64,000 bases of DNA from Geminocystis herdmanii PCC 6308 (GTDB lineage Bacteria > Cyanobacteriota > Cyanobacteriia > Cyanobacteriales > Cyanobacteriaceae). The stretch lies in contig NZ_CM001775.1 of assembly GCF_000332235.1 (NCBI RefSeq), forward strand, positions 2,791,670 through 2,855,669, written 5' to 3'. The notes beneath the pieces are model-generated. The model ran no database searches. It had not been told where the DNA came from and worked only from the letters and a program-made list of their open reading frames with translations. Shown piece by piece: positions 9,201-17,862 of the stretch. The position numbers and the translations under genes were made by a program. The stretch's first letter is position 1, and every line of letters begins with the position of its first letter.

Positions 9201-10709
9201 AAAGACAACGTAGAATCCTTGCTAGGTTTAAGCCTTGATAATACTAACATCGAAGCCTTTTTATCCACAGAAAAAGCCATTGCCATTGATGATGTCTCCA
9301 ATCATCCTCTACTGCTTCAGTTTCAAACACAATTAAAAGAAAGAAATATCACATCCCTATTAGTTTGCAGTACATTTTATCAAAATAAAGTTAACGGTAG
9401 TATCGTTTTATATAACTGCCATGAATATCACCTTTGGAGTGACGAAGAAATAGAATTATTAGAAGCCGTTGCTTCTCAATTAGGCATTGCCATCGCCCAA
9501 GCAGATTTACTCAAAAGAGAAAAACAAAGATTACATCAACTAGCCTTAAAAAATAAATTATTGCAACAAGCCAGAAAAGAAGCAGACTTAGCCAATCAAT
9601 CAAAAAGTGAATTTCTAGCAATGATGAGTCATGAAATCCGCACTCCCATGAATGGAGTAATCGGCATGATTAACCTTTTACAAGATACCCCTTTAAACCC
9701 TGAACAATTAGACTATATTAAAACTATTCGTCATAGTGGAGAAAGTCTCTTAGTTATTATCAATGACATTCTCGATTTTTCCAAAATAGAATCAGGAAAA
9801 TTAGAATTAGAAAAACTACCTTTCAATCTCTTAGAATCCATTAAAAGCGTTATCGATTTACTACAATTTCAGGCAAAAGAAAAAAATCTACAACTTAGCT
9901 ATAATTATGCCCCTGAAAATCCTCTTTTTTTCATCGGTGACGTAACCAGAATTAGACAAATTTTAGTGAATCTTATCGGTAATGCCCTCAAATTCACAGA
10001 AAAAGGCTCAGTAACCCTAAACGTCATCTGTAATTATTACTTAGACAATCGATATAAAATTATATTTTCCATTCAAGACACAGGTATCGGCATTCCCCTA
10101 GAAAGACAAAATCGCCTGTTTAAAGCCTTTTCTCAAGTCGATGCTACCGTATCTCGTAAATATGGCGGAACGGGGCTAGGATTGATTATTAGTAAGCGTT
10201 TAGCGGAGATTATGGGGGGTACAATGTGGGTAAAATCAGAAATGGGTACAGGCTCAACTTTTTACTTCACCATTATGACGGAAATAGCGGCACAAATTAT
10301 AGAAAATACAAACACTTTAATGGTAGAAACTAGCAATTCTGTCAATAATTCTCTCAAAATTTTGTTAGCAGAAGACAACAAAGTTAATCAAAAAGTAGCA
10401 TTATTAACCCTCAAAAAATTAAATTATCAAGCCGATGTCGTTACCAATGGGTTAGATGTTATTTCCGCCGTGCAATCTCAGAATTATGACGTTATTTTTA
10501 TGGATGTGCAAATGCCAAAAATGGATGGTTTACAAGCTACCCAGTGGATTCGTGAAAATCTCCCCATTCAACCTTATATTATAGCTATGACGGCGAATGC
10601 CATGGAGGGCGATCGACAAATTTGTTTAGATGCGGGGATGAATGATTATATTTCCAAACCCATTAAGGTAGAGTGCATTCAACAAGCCTTGAAGGAAATT
10701 AATAATTAG
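6294..10709 (+). CDS. hybrid histidine kinase: CBS x4, GAF, PAS x3, GAF, HisKA, HATPase, REC
   Basis: This 1471-residue cytoplasmic sensor kinase has four CBS motifs (about 10-275) containing three V/I-G-(L/I)-I-T-style ends, a short coiled coil (278-310), a first GAF domain (about 325-475), and three PAS domains (about 530-645, 660-770, 780-900). Then come a second GAF (905-1075), HisKA with phospho-acceptor His1113 in MMSHEIRTPMNGVIG, a HATPase domain (NALKFT, DTGIGIP, GGTGLGL) and a receiver with Asp1404 and Lys1455. There are no membrane helices. CBS pairs usually bind adenylates; GAF1 has Cys417 at the position that holds bilin in cyanobacteriochromes, followed by Tyr instead of His. No response regulator gene is adjacent. 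Confidence 0.9.
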   Translation: MFKADKKPPISDHFIIVALDTPLLDVIIKISERHFKRDNNNNNNCQNFSVSCVFVVSNNRLVGLITERDIVKLSSQLLPLDKMVAAEVMTRDLITFPSDKLVNIIDLIDIFKQHNIRHLPIVNDRTEVVGIVTPDSIRSSLQPLDLLKHRHISDVVRRNIIYGFAHQRVIDLVNLMAKENISCVVIVENTDRETLKPIGIITERDIVRYQAQRLNLKNIIAEEVMTKPLIVISENECLWNAHQIMQNNYLRRLVVVNDLGDLSGIITQSSVLEGIDPRELQGVINVLERQVEMLQTEKTKLLQKIIAQEKQNLQSVEQRSKLISDIALRIRSSLDLTTILQTAVNEILPILEVDRVIIYRFLDGDGEIAVEAVKHKRLSLEGYIVKDECFTPQWIESQTSRQVKIIENVAQANIHLCYKELLETFDVKANLVIPIIVSDSLWGLLIAHDCTNPHTWLAPEIEFLEQLSVQLAIGIKQATLLKEVQKASNDLEFKVNQRTQELQILNYKYQQELIKTQQTQLELIRTQKTLSGILDVANDAIISVNEDQNIIMFNQGASQIFGYTPEEIIGNPLEVLLPSKYIQPHSETLSPFASLVNHAQDTITQNQNGLIWGKRRNGIEFPAEASLSQLTIDNKIISTLILRDITEKVALEKERKQLAYFLEVSLNEIYVFSADTLKFIYVNRGALQNIGYDLKTLQNLTPLDIQPEYSLETFHDLIQPLLTQEKEILVFQTIHQRQDNSCYPVEIHLQLVKQDDKSVFLAIGNDITSRKQAESALKESEKRFQMMADNAPVLIWVSGKDGLCNYFNKTWLDFIGCNVEAQMGNDWLINVHPDDKESCQNIYFSCFNHHFPFQMEYRMRRYDGEYCWFFNVAIPRYDRSGEFLGYIGSCTDISDRKIAENKLQQQFNKNLLLTTIIDKIRQTLNPEEIFATAAQEIGKAFEVSHTLIFTYQSSDINHKKKINCVSEYIKDNVESLLGLSLDNTNIEAFLSTEKAIAIDDVSNHPLLLQFQTQLKERNITSLLVCSTFYQNKVNGSIVLYNCHEYHLWSDEEIELLEAVASQLGIAIAQADLLKREKQRLHQLALKNKLLQQARKEADLANQSKSEFLAMMSHEIRTPMNGVIGMINLLQDTPLNPEQLDYIKTIRHSGESLLVIINDILDFSKIESGKLELEKLPFNLLESIKSVIDLLQFQAKEKNLQLSYNYAPENPLFFIGDVTRIRQILVNLIGNALKFTEKGSVTLNVICNYYLDNRYKIIFSIQDTGIGIPLERQNRLFKAFSQVDATVSRKYGGTGLGLIISKRLAEIMGGTMWVKSEMGTGSTFYFTIMTEIAAQIIENTNTLMVETSNSVNNSLKILLAEDNKVNQKVALLTLKKLNYQADVVTNGLDVISAVQSQNYDVIFMDVQMPKMDGLQATQWIRENLPIQPYIIAMTANAMEGDRQICLDAGMNDYISKPIKVECIQQALKEINN

Positions 10710-10955
10710 GGGTTGCCTCATAGTCTTTTGATGAGGATAGGTATCGGAAAGGATGTTAGGTATTAGGTTAAAGAATGAAAAATCAAGGTTTTGAGGCTTT
10801 GCATAATAAAAAAATATAGAGATATTATTAAAAATAAGGTTAAAAGTGTTGAATTTTTGAATAAAAATCCTTAAAACTGCGCACTTTTTTCTTAATGTAT
10901 TATGCCTAAATCCTTGATTTTAATAGCTTTCTGAGTTATTCAGCAAACCCTAATT
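10704..10955. repeat. MITE-like element with imperfect terminal inverted repeats
   Basis: The left end AATTAGGGGTTGCCTCATA and the right end, read on the other strand as AATTAGGGTTTGCTGAATAA, are imperfect inverted repeats about 250 bases apart. There is no coding potential inside. The left part reappears inverted at 51398-51610 and, more diverged, at 17536-17690. The element abuts the kinase stop codon. Confidence 0.7.
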
Positions 10956-10983
10956 AACAATTAACAATTAAAAATCTCGCCTA

Positions 10984-11213
10984 TTTATTCTTCATTCTTC
11001 ATTCTCCATTCTCCATTCTCCATTCTCCATTCTCCATTCTCCATTCTCCATTCTCCATTCTCCATTCTCCATTCTCCATTCTCCATTCTCCATTCTCTCC
11101 ATTCTCCATTCTCCATTCTCCATTCTCCATTCTCCATTCTCCATTCTTCATTCTTCATTCTCTATTCTTCATTCTCCATTCTTCATTCTCCATTCTCCAT
11201 TTTCCATTCTCCA
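10984..11213. repeat. long tandem array of CCATTCT heptamers
   Basis: About 30 copies of CCATTCT (with some TCATTCT variants) run to the stop codon of the minus-strand gene at 11214. The unit lacks stop codons in the frames I checked, so copy-number change would not by itself stop translation but would shift frame. Confidence 0.9.
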
Positions 11214-12191
11214 TTAATTCGTGATTTCTGTCTTAAAACCTCTACTTTGTAACGATCGAGCTACATCATCGGCATTATTAACCGTACTAAAAACACCTAC
11301 TTGTAGCATAGATTGACCATTAAAAACCGTTCGGAAGGCTTCGGGATAGAGATATTTAACCTGAGATTCTTGACTAGCATTCGTAACCCCTACTAAAACT
11401 TTATACACATTTTGAGTGGTGGAAGATGAGGAAGCCATTGTCGGAGAAGAATTAGCAGGATTAGGAGGATTAGCAGAAGGATTAGATAATACTAAAATAT
11501 CATTTAAACTTCTTCTTCGTCCTAAAGTATTAGGGGATGTGATGGAAGGAATACTCGTTTCTGTGGTAGGAGATACTGAAGGGGTAACAACTTTATTAAG
11601 AGGGGAGGGGGGGGAATTGGGACTAAGATCGATCGATCTCATGGTATGAGAATTATTAAGTGGTTTTTTCTCTACCGTAGATTGATTATCTGTAGGAGTT
11701 TCATCAAATGGAGAAACCGAAGATACCGATAAAACAGGATTATTGCTTTCTATGGTCTCATTATCCGCTGGAGTGGGGTTATTATTAGGAGAACGATAGG
11801 GTTCGGATAATGGTGGTATTTGGGGTAAACTTTGATTAGACTTGATCACATTTCCTGATACCACTTCGGGACGATTCGGGGTAGGATTACCATTGATAAA
11901 TACTTCTCCTATAACGTTATTTTGATTGCCTGTGGGTAGAGGTTGACTATTAGTCGGCGGTAGTTGTGGACTATTCGTCACAGGTGATGGAGAATTATTT
12001 TTAATGGGTAGAGGTTGCGTCATTACTGGAGTACTATTGAATCCAGAATCATTATAAGGATCGATCGAAATCTCTATACTGGCAAAAGCATTAAGAGTTA
12101 ACATCGGAGAAATCCATAATCCCATAATTCCTAGAGACAATAATCCGATACGGGGAGATAAATTATGAAGGGTAAAAGTAAATTTATTCAT
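11214..12191 (-). CDS. exported Pro/Asn-rich protein with SPOR-like C-terminus
   Basis: I chose the start at 12191 (MNKFTFTLHN) rather than an upstream ATG at 12233 because a GAGGAA box lies about 11 bases before it and the result begins with a usable signal peptide ending near NAFA. The 325-residue product has a long Pro/Ser/Asn/Thr-rich linker and a C-terminal domain of about 65 residues (VYKVLVGVTNASQES ... LQVGVFSTVNNADD) that matches the SPOR-like end of the protein at 1225-2118. An envelope or peptidoglycan-linked role is inferred. No neighbour supports a pathway. Its 3' end abuts the heptamer array. Confidence 0.6.
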   Translation of the reverse strand: MNKFTFTLHNLSPRIGLLSLGIMGLWISPMLTLNAFASIEISIDPYNDSGFNSTPVMTQPLPIKNNSPSPVTNSPQLPPTNSQPLPTGNQNNVIGEVFINGNPTPNRPEVVSGNVIKSNQSLPQIPPLSEPYRSPNNNPTPADNETIESNNPVLSVSSVSPFDETPTDNQSTVEKKPLNNSHTMRSIDLSPNSPPSPLNKVVTPSVSPTTETSIPSITSPNTLGRRRSLNDILVLSNPSANPPNPANSSPTMASSSSTTQNVYKVLVGVTNASQESQVKYLYPEAFRTVFNGQSMLQVGVFSTVNNADDVARSLQSRGFKTEITN

Positions 12192-12383
12192 AGTCTCAGT
12201 TTCCTCATATAATATTTTTTGTAACTTAAACATTTCTCATACTAGGCTAGTTCGATCGAGTAAATTAAAATAGATATTTTTAATCAGGACTTAATTCTGT
12301 GAACAAACTATCAAATTAGAACTTAAATTTAACCCATTGTACTAGCTCAAGTTCAAAGATGGTAATAGTAATTAATTTGTTTC

Positions 12384-13100
12384 TTATGGCGATTCTTCTA
12401 ATTCTCCAATTCTCCTGTCTAAATTATATTTAGTCATTAAATCAGGGCGTTTTTTGTCTGTAGCTTCCAGTTGTTTCTGATAACGCCATTTCGCAATTTC
12501 CTTATGATTGCCCGATCGTAATACAGGAGGCACTTCCCAACCTCGAAACACAGGAGGACGAGTATAATGGGGATAATCCAATAAACCATCCTCAAAACTA
12601 TCCGCATCAATAGATTCAGCCTTCCCCACCGTACCGGGTAAAAGCCTGATTACCCCATTAATCAGAGTTAAAGCAGGAATTTCACCACAGGTTAACACAA
12701 AATCTCCGATCGAAACCTCTCTTGTAACCAAATGTTGTACTCGTTCATCAACCCCCTCATAATGTCCACAAATCATGACTAATTGTTGATAATTAATCGC
12801 CAAATCTCTTAATAAATTTTGATCGAGAGTTTGCCCTTGAGGGCTAAGTAAAATAACCTCTCGTGGTTGTAAAATAGGTAAAGACTCCACCGCCGCAAAA
12901 ATTGGTTCAGGTTTTAAAACCATGCCAACCCCTCCGCCATAGGGAATATCGTCAACATGATGATGTTTATCCGTAGTAAAATCCCTTGGATTAATTAGAT
13001 TAACCGTGGCAATTCCCTTATTTAAAGCCTTTCCCATCAACCCACATTCTAAAGGTGTTTGAAAAAAATTAGGGAAAATGGTAATAACATCAATTTGCAC
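12384..13100 (-). CDS. trmD: tRNA (guanine-37-N1) methyltransferase
   Basis: The 238-residue protein is a clear TrmD. It starts MQIDVITIFPNFF, followed by DDIPYGGGVGMVLKPEP near residues 50-66, then ICGHYEGVDERV near 114-125 and EVSIGDFVLTCGE near 129-141. These build the deep trefoil knot that binds SAM, and the C-terminal part recognises the anticodon loop. The enzyme methylates G37 of tRNAs that read CNN codons and prevents +1 frameshifting. The length is normal. It is not next to rpsP, rimM or rplS as in many bacteria; cyanobacteria often have it scattered. Confidence 0.97.
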   Translation of the reverse strand: MQIDVITIFPNFFQTPLECGLMGKALNKGIATVNLINPRDFTTDKHHHVDDIPYGGGVGMVLKPEPIFAAVESLPILQPREVILLSPQGQTLDQNLLRDLAINYQQLVMICGHYEGVDERVQHLVTREVSIGDFVLTCGEIPALTLINGVIRLLPGTVGKAESIDADSFEDGLLDYPHYTRPPVFRGWEVPPVLRSGNHKEIAKWRYQKQLEATDKKRPDLMTKYNLDRRIGELEESP

Positions 13101-13336
13101 GGCAATTCTCGATAATAATTTGACTTAATGGAGTATAGGCTTATATTTGCTAATTATAGTGCATTAAGGGTCAAGAAAATAGCAGATTATCAATTTATCC
13201 CTGTCATCCTATTCCCCTGTCTCTCTCCACCCCTCCTGTCTTGTTTTCCTGATTCCTGATTATTCCCCATTCTCCTAATTGCTGTAAACTTGAAGATATG
13301 AAAATTTAGTCTAAGTAGGGAATTATATAAAATAAC

Positions 13337-14155
13337 ATGAAGCAATATCTTAGAAGTTCTGTCCTAGTCATAGGAGGTGCAGAAGATAAAGTCCACGGCA
13401 AAGAAATTTTACAAAGTTTTTGGCATTGTGCTGGTGGTACTGATGCAATTATCGGAATTATTCCCTCCGCCTCCCGTGAACCTACCATTATCGGCGATCG
13501 ATATGTGAGTATTTTTAGCGAAATGGGTGCAAAAGATTTAAAAGTACTAGATGTAAGAGATCGTATTCAAGGAGAAGATAAAGACTATCAAGAATATGTA
13601 GAAAAATGCACTGCTATTTTTATGACAGGGGGAGATCAACTTAGATTATGCGGTTTATTAGCAGATACTCCCCTCATGGAAAGAATCCGTCAACGAGTTA
13701 AGTTGGGAGAAGTTACCCTTGGGGGAACAAGTGCAGGGGCGGCGGTGATGGGGCATCACATGATCGCCGGAGGTAGCAGTGGCGAATCTCCTAATCGGGC
13801 TTTAGTGGATATGGCTATGGGGTTGGGTATCATTCCCGAAGTGATCGTAGATCAACATTTTCACAATCGTAACCGTATGGCAAGGTTATTAAGCGCCCTA
13901 TCCAATCACCCTGAAAGGTTAGGTATTGGTATCGATGAAGATACTTGCGCCGTTTTTCAAAAAGATGAATATATTGAAGTTATTGGTAAAGGTACAGTGA
14001 CGATCGTAGATGGTCAAGCCATGAGTTATACTAATCATGGAAAAGTAGCCGCCGAAGACCCTTTGGCACTTCATAACCTCAGATTACATATTCTCGGTCA
14101 TGGCGATCGTTATAACCGCAAAACTCATCAACCCATGGCGGGAATTGTTGAATAA
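13337..14155 (+). CDS. cphB: cyanophycinase
   Basis: The 272-residue protein matches cyanophycinase, a serine exopeptidase of family S51 that releases beta-Asp-Arg dipeptides from cyanophycin. Visible marks are VIGGAEDKVHGKEIL near the start, IIPSASREP, FMTGGDQLRL near residue 95, the nucleophile elbow GGTSAGAAVMGHHM with Ser about 132, and DQHFHNRNRMARL near 172-184, which supplies the catalytic His region. It lies 257 bases upstream of cphA on the same strand, the usual cyanobacterial cphBA order. The length and all key motifs look intact. Confidence 0.97.
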   Translation: MKQYLRSSVLVIGGAEDKVHGKEILQSFWHCAGGTDAIIGIIPSASREPTIIGDRYVSIFSEMGAKDLKVLDVRDRIQGEDKDYQEYVEKCTAIFMTGGDQLRLCGLLADTPLMERIRQRVKLGEVTLGGTSAGAAVMGHHMIAGGSSGESPNRALVDMAMGLGIIPEVIVDQHFHNRNRMARLLSALSNHPERLGIGIDEDTCAVFQKDEYIEVIGKGTVTIVDGQAMSYTNHGKVAAEDPLALHNLRLHILGHGDRYNRKTHQPMAGIVE

Positions 14156-14412
14156 TCCAAGACAAAAGCTAGTGGTAGAATGCAAAATTTATAATGTAGA
14201 ATGCAGGAAGAAAATCTTTAATTTTCAGTATTTCTAGGAATTTTAAATAATTGTTTCATCAATGCGCTTTACCATCAAAAATAAATTGCTTACTACCTAC
14301 AGTTTTTTCCTAAAAAAAACAAAAAATGTTCAAATTGAACAGTTAAATAAAGATTAAAAACGAGACACTAAAAAATGCCTCTAAAAGTGATTACCGTTAA
14401 AGAGCAAAAATC

Positions 14413-17031
14413 ATGAAAATCCTCAAAACACAAACCCTACGGGGACCTAACTATTGGAGTATCCGTCGCCAAAAATTAATCCAAATGCGTCTGGATTTAG
14501 AAGACGTAGCCGAAAAACCTTCTAACCTGATACCGGGGTTTTATGAAGGCTTAGTGAAAATATTACCCTCTTTAGTAGAACATTTCTGTTCCAGAGATCA
14601 TCGAGGAGGCTTCCTAGAAAGAGTACAAGAAGGTACTTATATGGGGCATATCATTGAACACATTGCCCTAGAATTGCAAGAATTAGCAGGAATGCCTGTA
14701 GGTTTTGGGCGTACCAGAGAAACTTCAACTCCGGGTATTTATAACGTAGTTTTTGAGTATGTTTATGAGGAGGCTGGAAGATACGCAGGTAGAGCCGCCG
14801 TCAGACTTTGTAACTCTATCATTACTACAGGGGCTTATGGGCTAGACGAATTAGCTCAAGATTTATCTGATCTCAAGGATTTACGAGCCAATTCTGCTTT
14901 AGGTCCTTCCACCGAAACTATTATCAAAGAAGCCGAAGCGAGACAAATTCCTTGGATGTTGCTTAGTGCAAGGGCAATGGTACAGTTAGGTTATGGGGCA
15001 AATCAACAACGGATTCAAGCAACTCTGAGTAATAAAACGGGCATCTTAGGGGTGGAGTTAGCTTGTGATAAAGAAGGCACTAAAACCACTTTAGCGGAAG
15101 CTGGTATTCCTGTGCCTAGGGGGACTGTTATTTACTATGCTGATGAATTAGCTGATGCCATCGCTGATGTCGGTGGTTATCCCATTGTTCTCAAACCCTT
15201 AGACGGCAATCATGGTAGAGGCATTACCATTGATATTAACTCTCAACAGGAAGCTGAGGAGGCTTATGATTTGGCTAGTGCCGCTTCTAAAACTCGATCA
15301 GTCATTGTGGAAAGATACTATAAAGGTAATGATCATCGGGTTTTAGTCATCAATGGTAAACTGGTGGCAGTCTCCGAGAGAATCCCCGCCCACGTCACGG
15401 GCAATGGTTCTTCTACCATTGAGGAATTGATTCAAGAAACCAATGAACATCCCGATCGAGGTGACGGTCATGATAATGTCTTAACTAGAATCAGTATCGA
15501 TCGAACTTCCTTAGGAGTCTTAAAAAGACAAGGTTTCGAGATGGATACCGTTCTCAAAAAAGGAGAAGTTGCCTATTTACGAGCTACGGCTAACCTTAGT
15601 ACCGGGGGTATTGCCATCGATCGAACCGATGAAATACATCCTCAAAATATTTGGATAGCCGAAAGAGTCGCCAAAATTATTGGTTTAGACATTGCTGGAA
15701 TTGACGTAGTTACCCCAGACATTACCAAACCCTTAACAGAAGTCGATGGGGTAATTGTGGAAGTCAACGCTGCCCCCGGCTTTAGGATGCACGTTGCCCC
15801 CAGTCAAGGCTTACCCCGTAACGTAGCCGCTCCCGTCATCGATATGTTATTCCCTGATAATCACCCTAGTCGCATCCCCATTTTAGCGGTGACAGGCACA
15901 AACGGAAAAACCACCACGACTAGACTATTAGCCCATATCTATCGTCAAACGGGGAAAGTTGTGGGTTATACCAGTACTGACGGTATTTACTTAGGTGATT
16001 ACATGGTAGAAAAAGGCGATAACACTGGTCCTGTGAGCGCTGGAGTGATTTTGAGAGACCCCACCGTAGAAGTTGCCGTGTTAGAGTGTGCTAGAGGGGG
16101 AATTTTACGATCGGGTTTAGCCTTTGAAAGCTGTGATGTTGGCGTTGTCTTAAACGTAGCCGAAGATCATCTAGGATTGGGAGACATAGACACCATCGAA
16201 CAAATGGCAAAAGTAAAAGGAGTCATCGCCGAATCAGTCAATGCCGATGGTTATGCAGTCCTGAATGCAGACGATCCTTTAGTAGCACAAATGGCGAAAA
16301 ATGTCAAGGGTAAAATTGCTTATTTTTCCATGAGTAAAGATAATCCCATCATTATCGATCATTTACGGCGTAATGGTATGGCGGCGGTGTATGAAAACGG
16401 CTATCTTTCCATTTTTGAAGGAGAATGGACATTAAGAATTGAGAAAGCGGAAAATATCCCTGTTACCATGAAAGCCATGGCGCCTTTTATGATTGCCAAT
16501 GCTTTAGCCGCATCCTTAGCCGCCTTTGTTCACGGTATCGACATCGAATTAATTCGTCAAGGGGTACGCAGTTTTAACCCTGGGGCGAATCAAACCCCCG
16601 GCAGAATGAACCTTTTTGACATGAAAGATTTTTCTGTGTTGATCGATTACGCCCATAATCCTGCGGGTTATTTAGCCGTAGGGGAGTTTGTGAAAAATTG
16701 GAAGGGCGATCGCCTTGGAGTAATCGGAGGACCGGGTGACAGACGGGATGAGGATTTGATGCTTTTAGGTAAAATTGCCTCTCAAATTTTTGATCACATT
16801 ATCATCAAAGAAGATGACGATAATCGAGGGCGCGATCGAGGTACTGTAGCTGATTTGATAGCTAAAGGTATTGTGGCTGAAAATCCTAACGCTAGTTATG
16901 ATGTCATCCTCGATGAAACCGAAGCCATTGAAACTGGACTCAAAAAAGTCGATAAAGGTGGTTTAGTAGTTATTTTCCCTGAAAGTGTTACAGGTTCGAT
17001 CGAGATGATTGAGAAATATCAATCTCAGTAG
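14413..17031 (+). CDS. cphA: cyanophycin synthetase
   Basis: The 872-residue enzyme makes cyanophycin (multi-L-arginyl-poly-L-aspartate) from Asp and Arg with ATP. Three regions are visible: an N-terminal cyanophycin-specific domain (1 to about 160) starting MKILKTQTLRGPNYWS, an ATP-grasp domain (about 200-480, with YPIVLKPLDGNHGRGI and VEVNAAPGFRMH) that adds Asp, and a Mur-ligase-like domain (about 485-870) with the P-loop VTGTNGKTTTTRLL near 492-506, which adds Arg. The length is typical of CphA1. With cphB upstream it forms the nitrogen-store synthesis and breakdown pair. Confidence 0.97.
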   Translation: MKILKTQTLRGPNYWSIRRQKLIQMRLDLEDVAEKPSNLIPGFYEGLVKILPSLVEHFCSRDHRGGFLERVQEGTYMGHIIEHIALELQELAGMPVGFGRTRETSTPGIYNVVFEYVYEEAGRYAGRAAVRLCNSIITTGAYGLDELAQDLSDLKDLRANSALGPSTETIIKEAEARQIPWMLLSARAMVQLGYGANQQRIQATLSNKTGILGVELACDKEGTKTTLAEAGIPVPRGTVIYYADELADAIADVGGYPIVLKPLDGNHGRGITIDINSQQEAEEAYDLASAASKTRSVIVERYYKGNDHRVLVINGKLVAVSERIPAHVTGNGSSTIEELIQETNEHPDRGDGHDNVLTRISIDRTSLGVLKRQGFEMDTVLKKGEVAYLRATANLSTGGIAIDRTDEIHPQNIWIAERVAKIIGLDIAGIDVVTPDITKPLTEVDGVIVEVNAAPGFRMHVAPSQGLPRNVAAPVIDMLFPDNHPSRIPILAVTGTNGKTTTTRLLAHIYRQTGKVVGYTSTDGIYLGDYMVEKGDNTGPVSAGVILRDPTVEVAVLECARGGILRSGLAFESCDVGVVLNVAEDHLGLGDIDTIEQMAKVKGVIAESVNADGYAVLNADDPLVAQMAKNVKGKIAYFSMSKDNPIIIDHLRRNGMAAVYENGYLSIFEGEWTLRIEKAENIPVTMKAMAPFMIANALAASLAAFVHGIDIELIRQGVRSFNPGANQTPGRMNLFDMKDFSVLIDYAHNPAGYLAVGEFVKNWKGDRLGVIGGPGDRRDEDLMLLGKIASQIFDHIIIKEDDDNRGRDRGTVADLIAKGIVAENPNASYDVILDETEAIETGLKKVDKGGLVVIFPESVTGSIEMIEKYQSQ

Positions 17032-17162
17032 TGAATAGTGAGTAGTGAATAGTGAATGACGTAATAGCGTTATCTCAGCGTAAGTCCTGTTACAATTAGA
17101 GTTAGGTGTAAAAAATAAGAAGCAACTACTCCTAACTCAATCATTCATAAGGGGATTTTACC

Positions 17163-17537
17163 ATGAGTACAGTAACAGATAATGATTTAAAAGAGTTAAA
17201 GGATTTAATTAATAACCGATTAGATCGTTTTGAAACTAAAATAGATAACCTAGAATCTAACTATATCAGTCTTGAGAAAAGTGTTAGCAATATTGAAACT
17301 AAAATAGATCGTCTTGAAACTAAAATAGATAACCTAGAATCTAATTATATCAGTCTCGACAAAAGTGTTAGTAATATTGAAACTAAAGTCAATACCATGA
17401 AACCAGTTTTCGATAAAATACTTGACCTATCGGAAAAAATAGGCGAATATAAAAACTGGAAACAAATATCCATCATTCTTTTAACGGGTTTTTTGACTTC
17501 TTTTTTTTGGATATTCAGAAACACTCCCAATTTATAA
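17163..17537 (+). CDS. tail-anchored coiled-coil protein with 28-residue repeat
   Basis: This 124-residue protein is mostly coiled coil: two near-identical copies of a 28-residue (four-heptad) unit, FETKIDNLESNYISLEKSV then LETKIDNLESNYISLDKSV, are encoded by an 84-base direct repeat. Residues about 100-118 are a hydrophobic helix (ISIILLTGFLTSFFWIF), suggesting a C-terminal membrane anchor. A good AAGGGGA box sits 8 bases before the ATG. I do not recognise the function. Similar small coiled-coil membrane proteins occur in many cyanobacteria without a known role. Confidence 0.65.
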   Translation: MSTVTDNDLKELKDLINNRLDRFETKIDNLESNYISLEKSVSNIETKIDRLETKIDNLESNYISLDKSVSNIETKVNTMKPVFDKILDLSEKIGEYKNWKQISIILLTGFLTSFFWIFRNTPNL

Positions 17538-17862
17538 TTCGGGTTTCCTGAAAAAGTCTTTATCGATTAGGGTGTTAGGTTTTAGGTTAAAAAATGAAAA
17601 ATCAAGGTTTTGAGACTTTGCACAATACAAAAAAATATAGAAATATTATTAAAAATTTTGAATAAAAATCCCCAAAACTACCTGAATTAGATAAAAGAAT
17701 TCTTGAGGTTAATAGGTTTCGGGTGACAGGGTGCAGGTTGCAGGTTAATAATTTCTTTGTTTAGATCAATTTTTGTTCAACTTTTTTACCTTATCTTTAC
17801 CTGATACCTGACACCTTATCTTAACCGATAATTTTATGAATTACACGGTGGATTATCTAATT
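17538..17862. other. gene-free stretch with diverged MITE-like copy
   Basis: From 17536 to about 17690 the sequence follows the element at 10704: a GGGTTTCCTG-type end, then AAAAATGAAAAATCAAGGTT, ending in AAAATCCCCAAAACT. The rest (17700-17862) holds short GCAGGTT and ACCTGA-CACC runs between the convergent coiled-coil and ddl genes. I see no gene there. Confidence 0.6.

Noticed and set aside
10984..11213. Possible CRISPR array
   Set aside because: The unit is 7 bases with no spacers. It is a simple tandem array.
11416..11649. 77-residue plus-strand frame rich in Gly/Glu/Leu
   Set aside because: It is the complement of the low-complexity linker of the SPOR-like gene on the minus strand.
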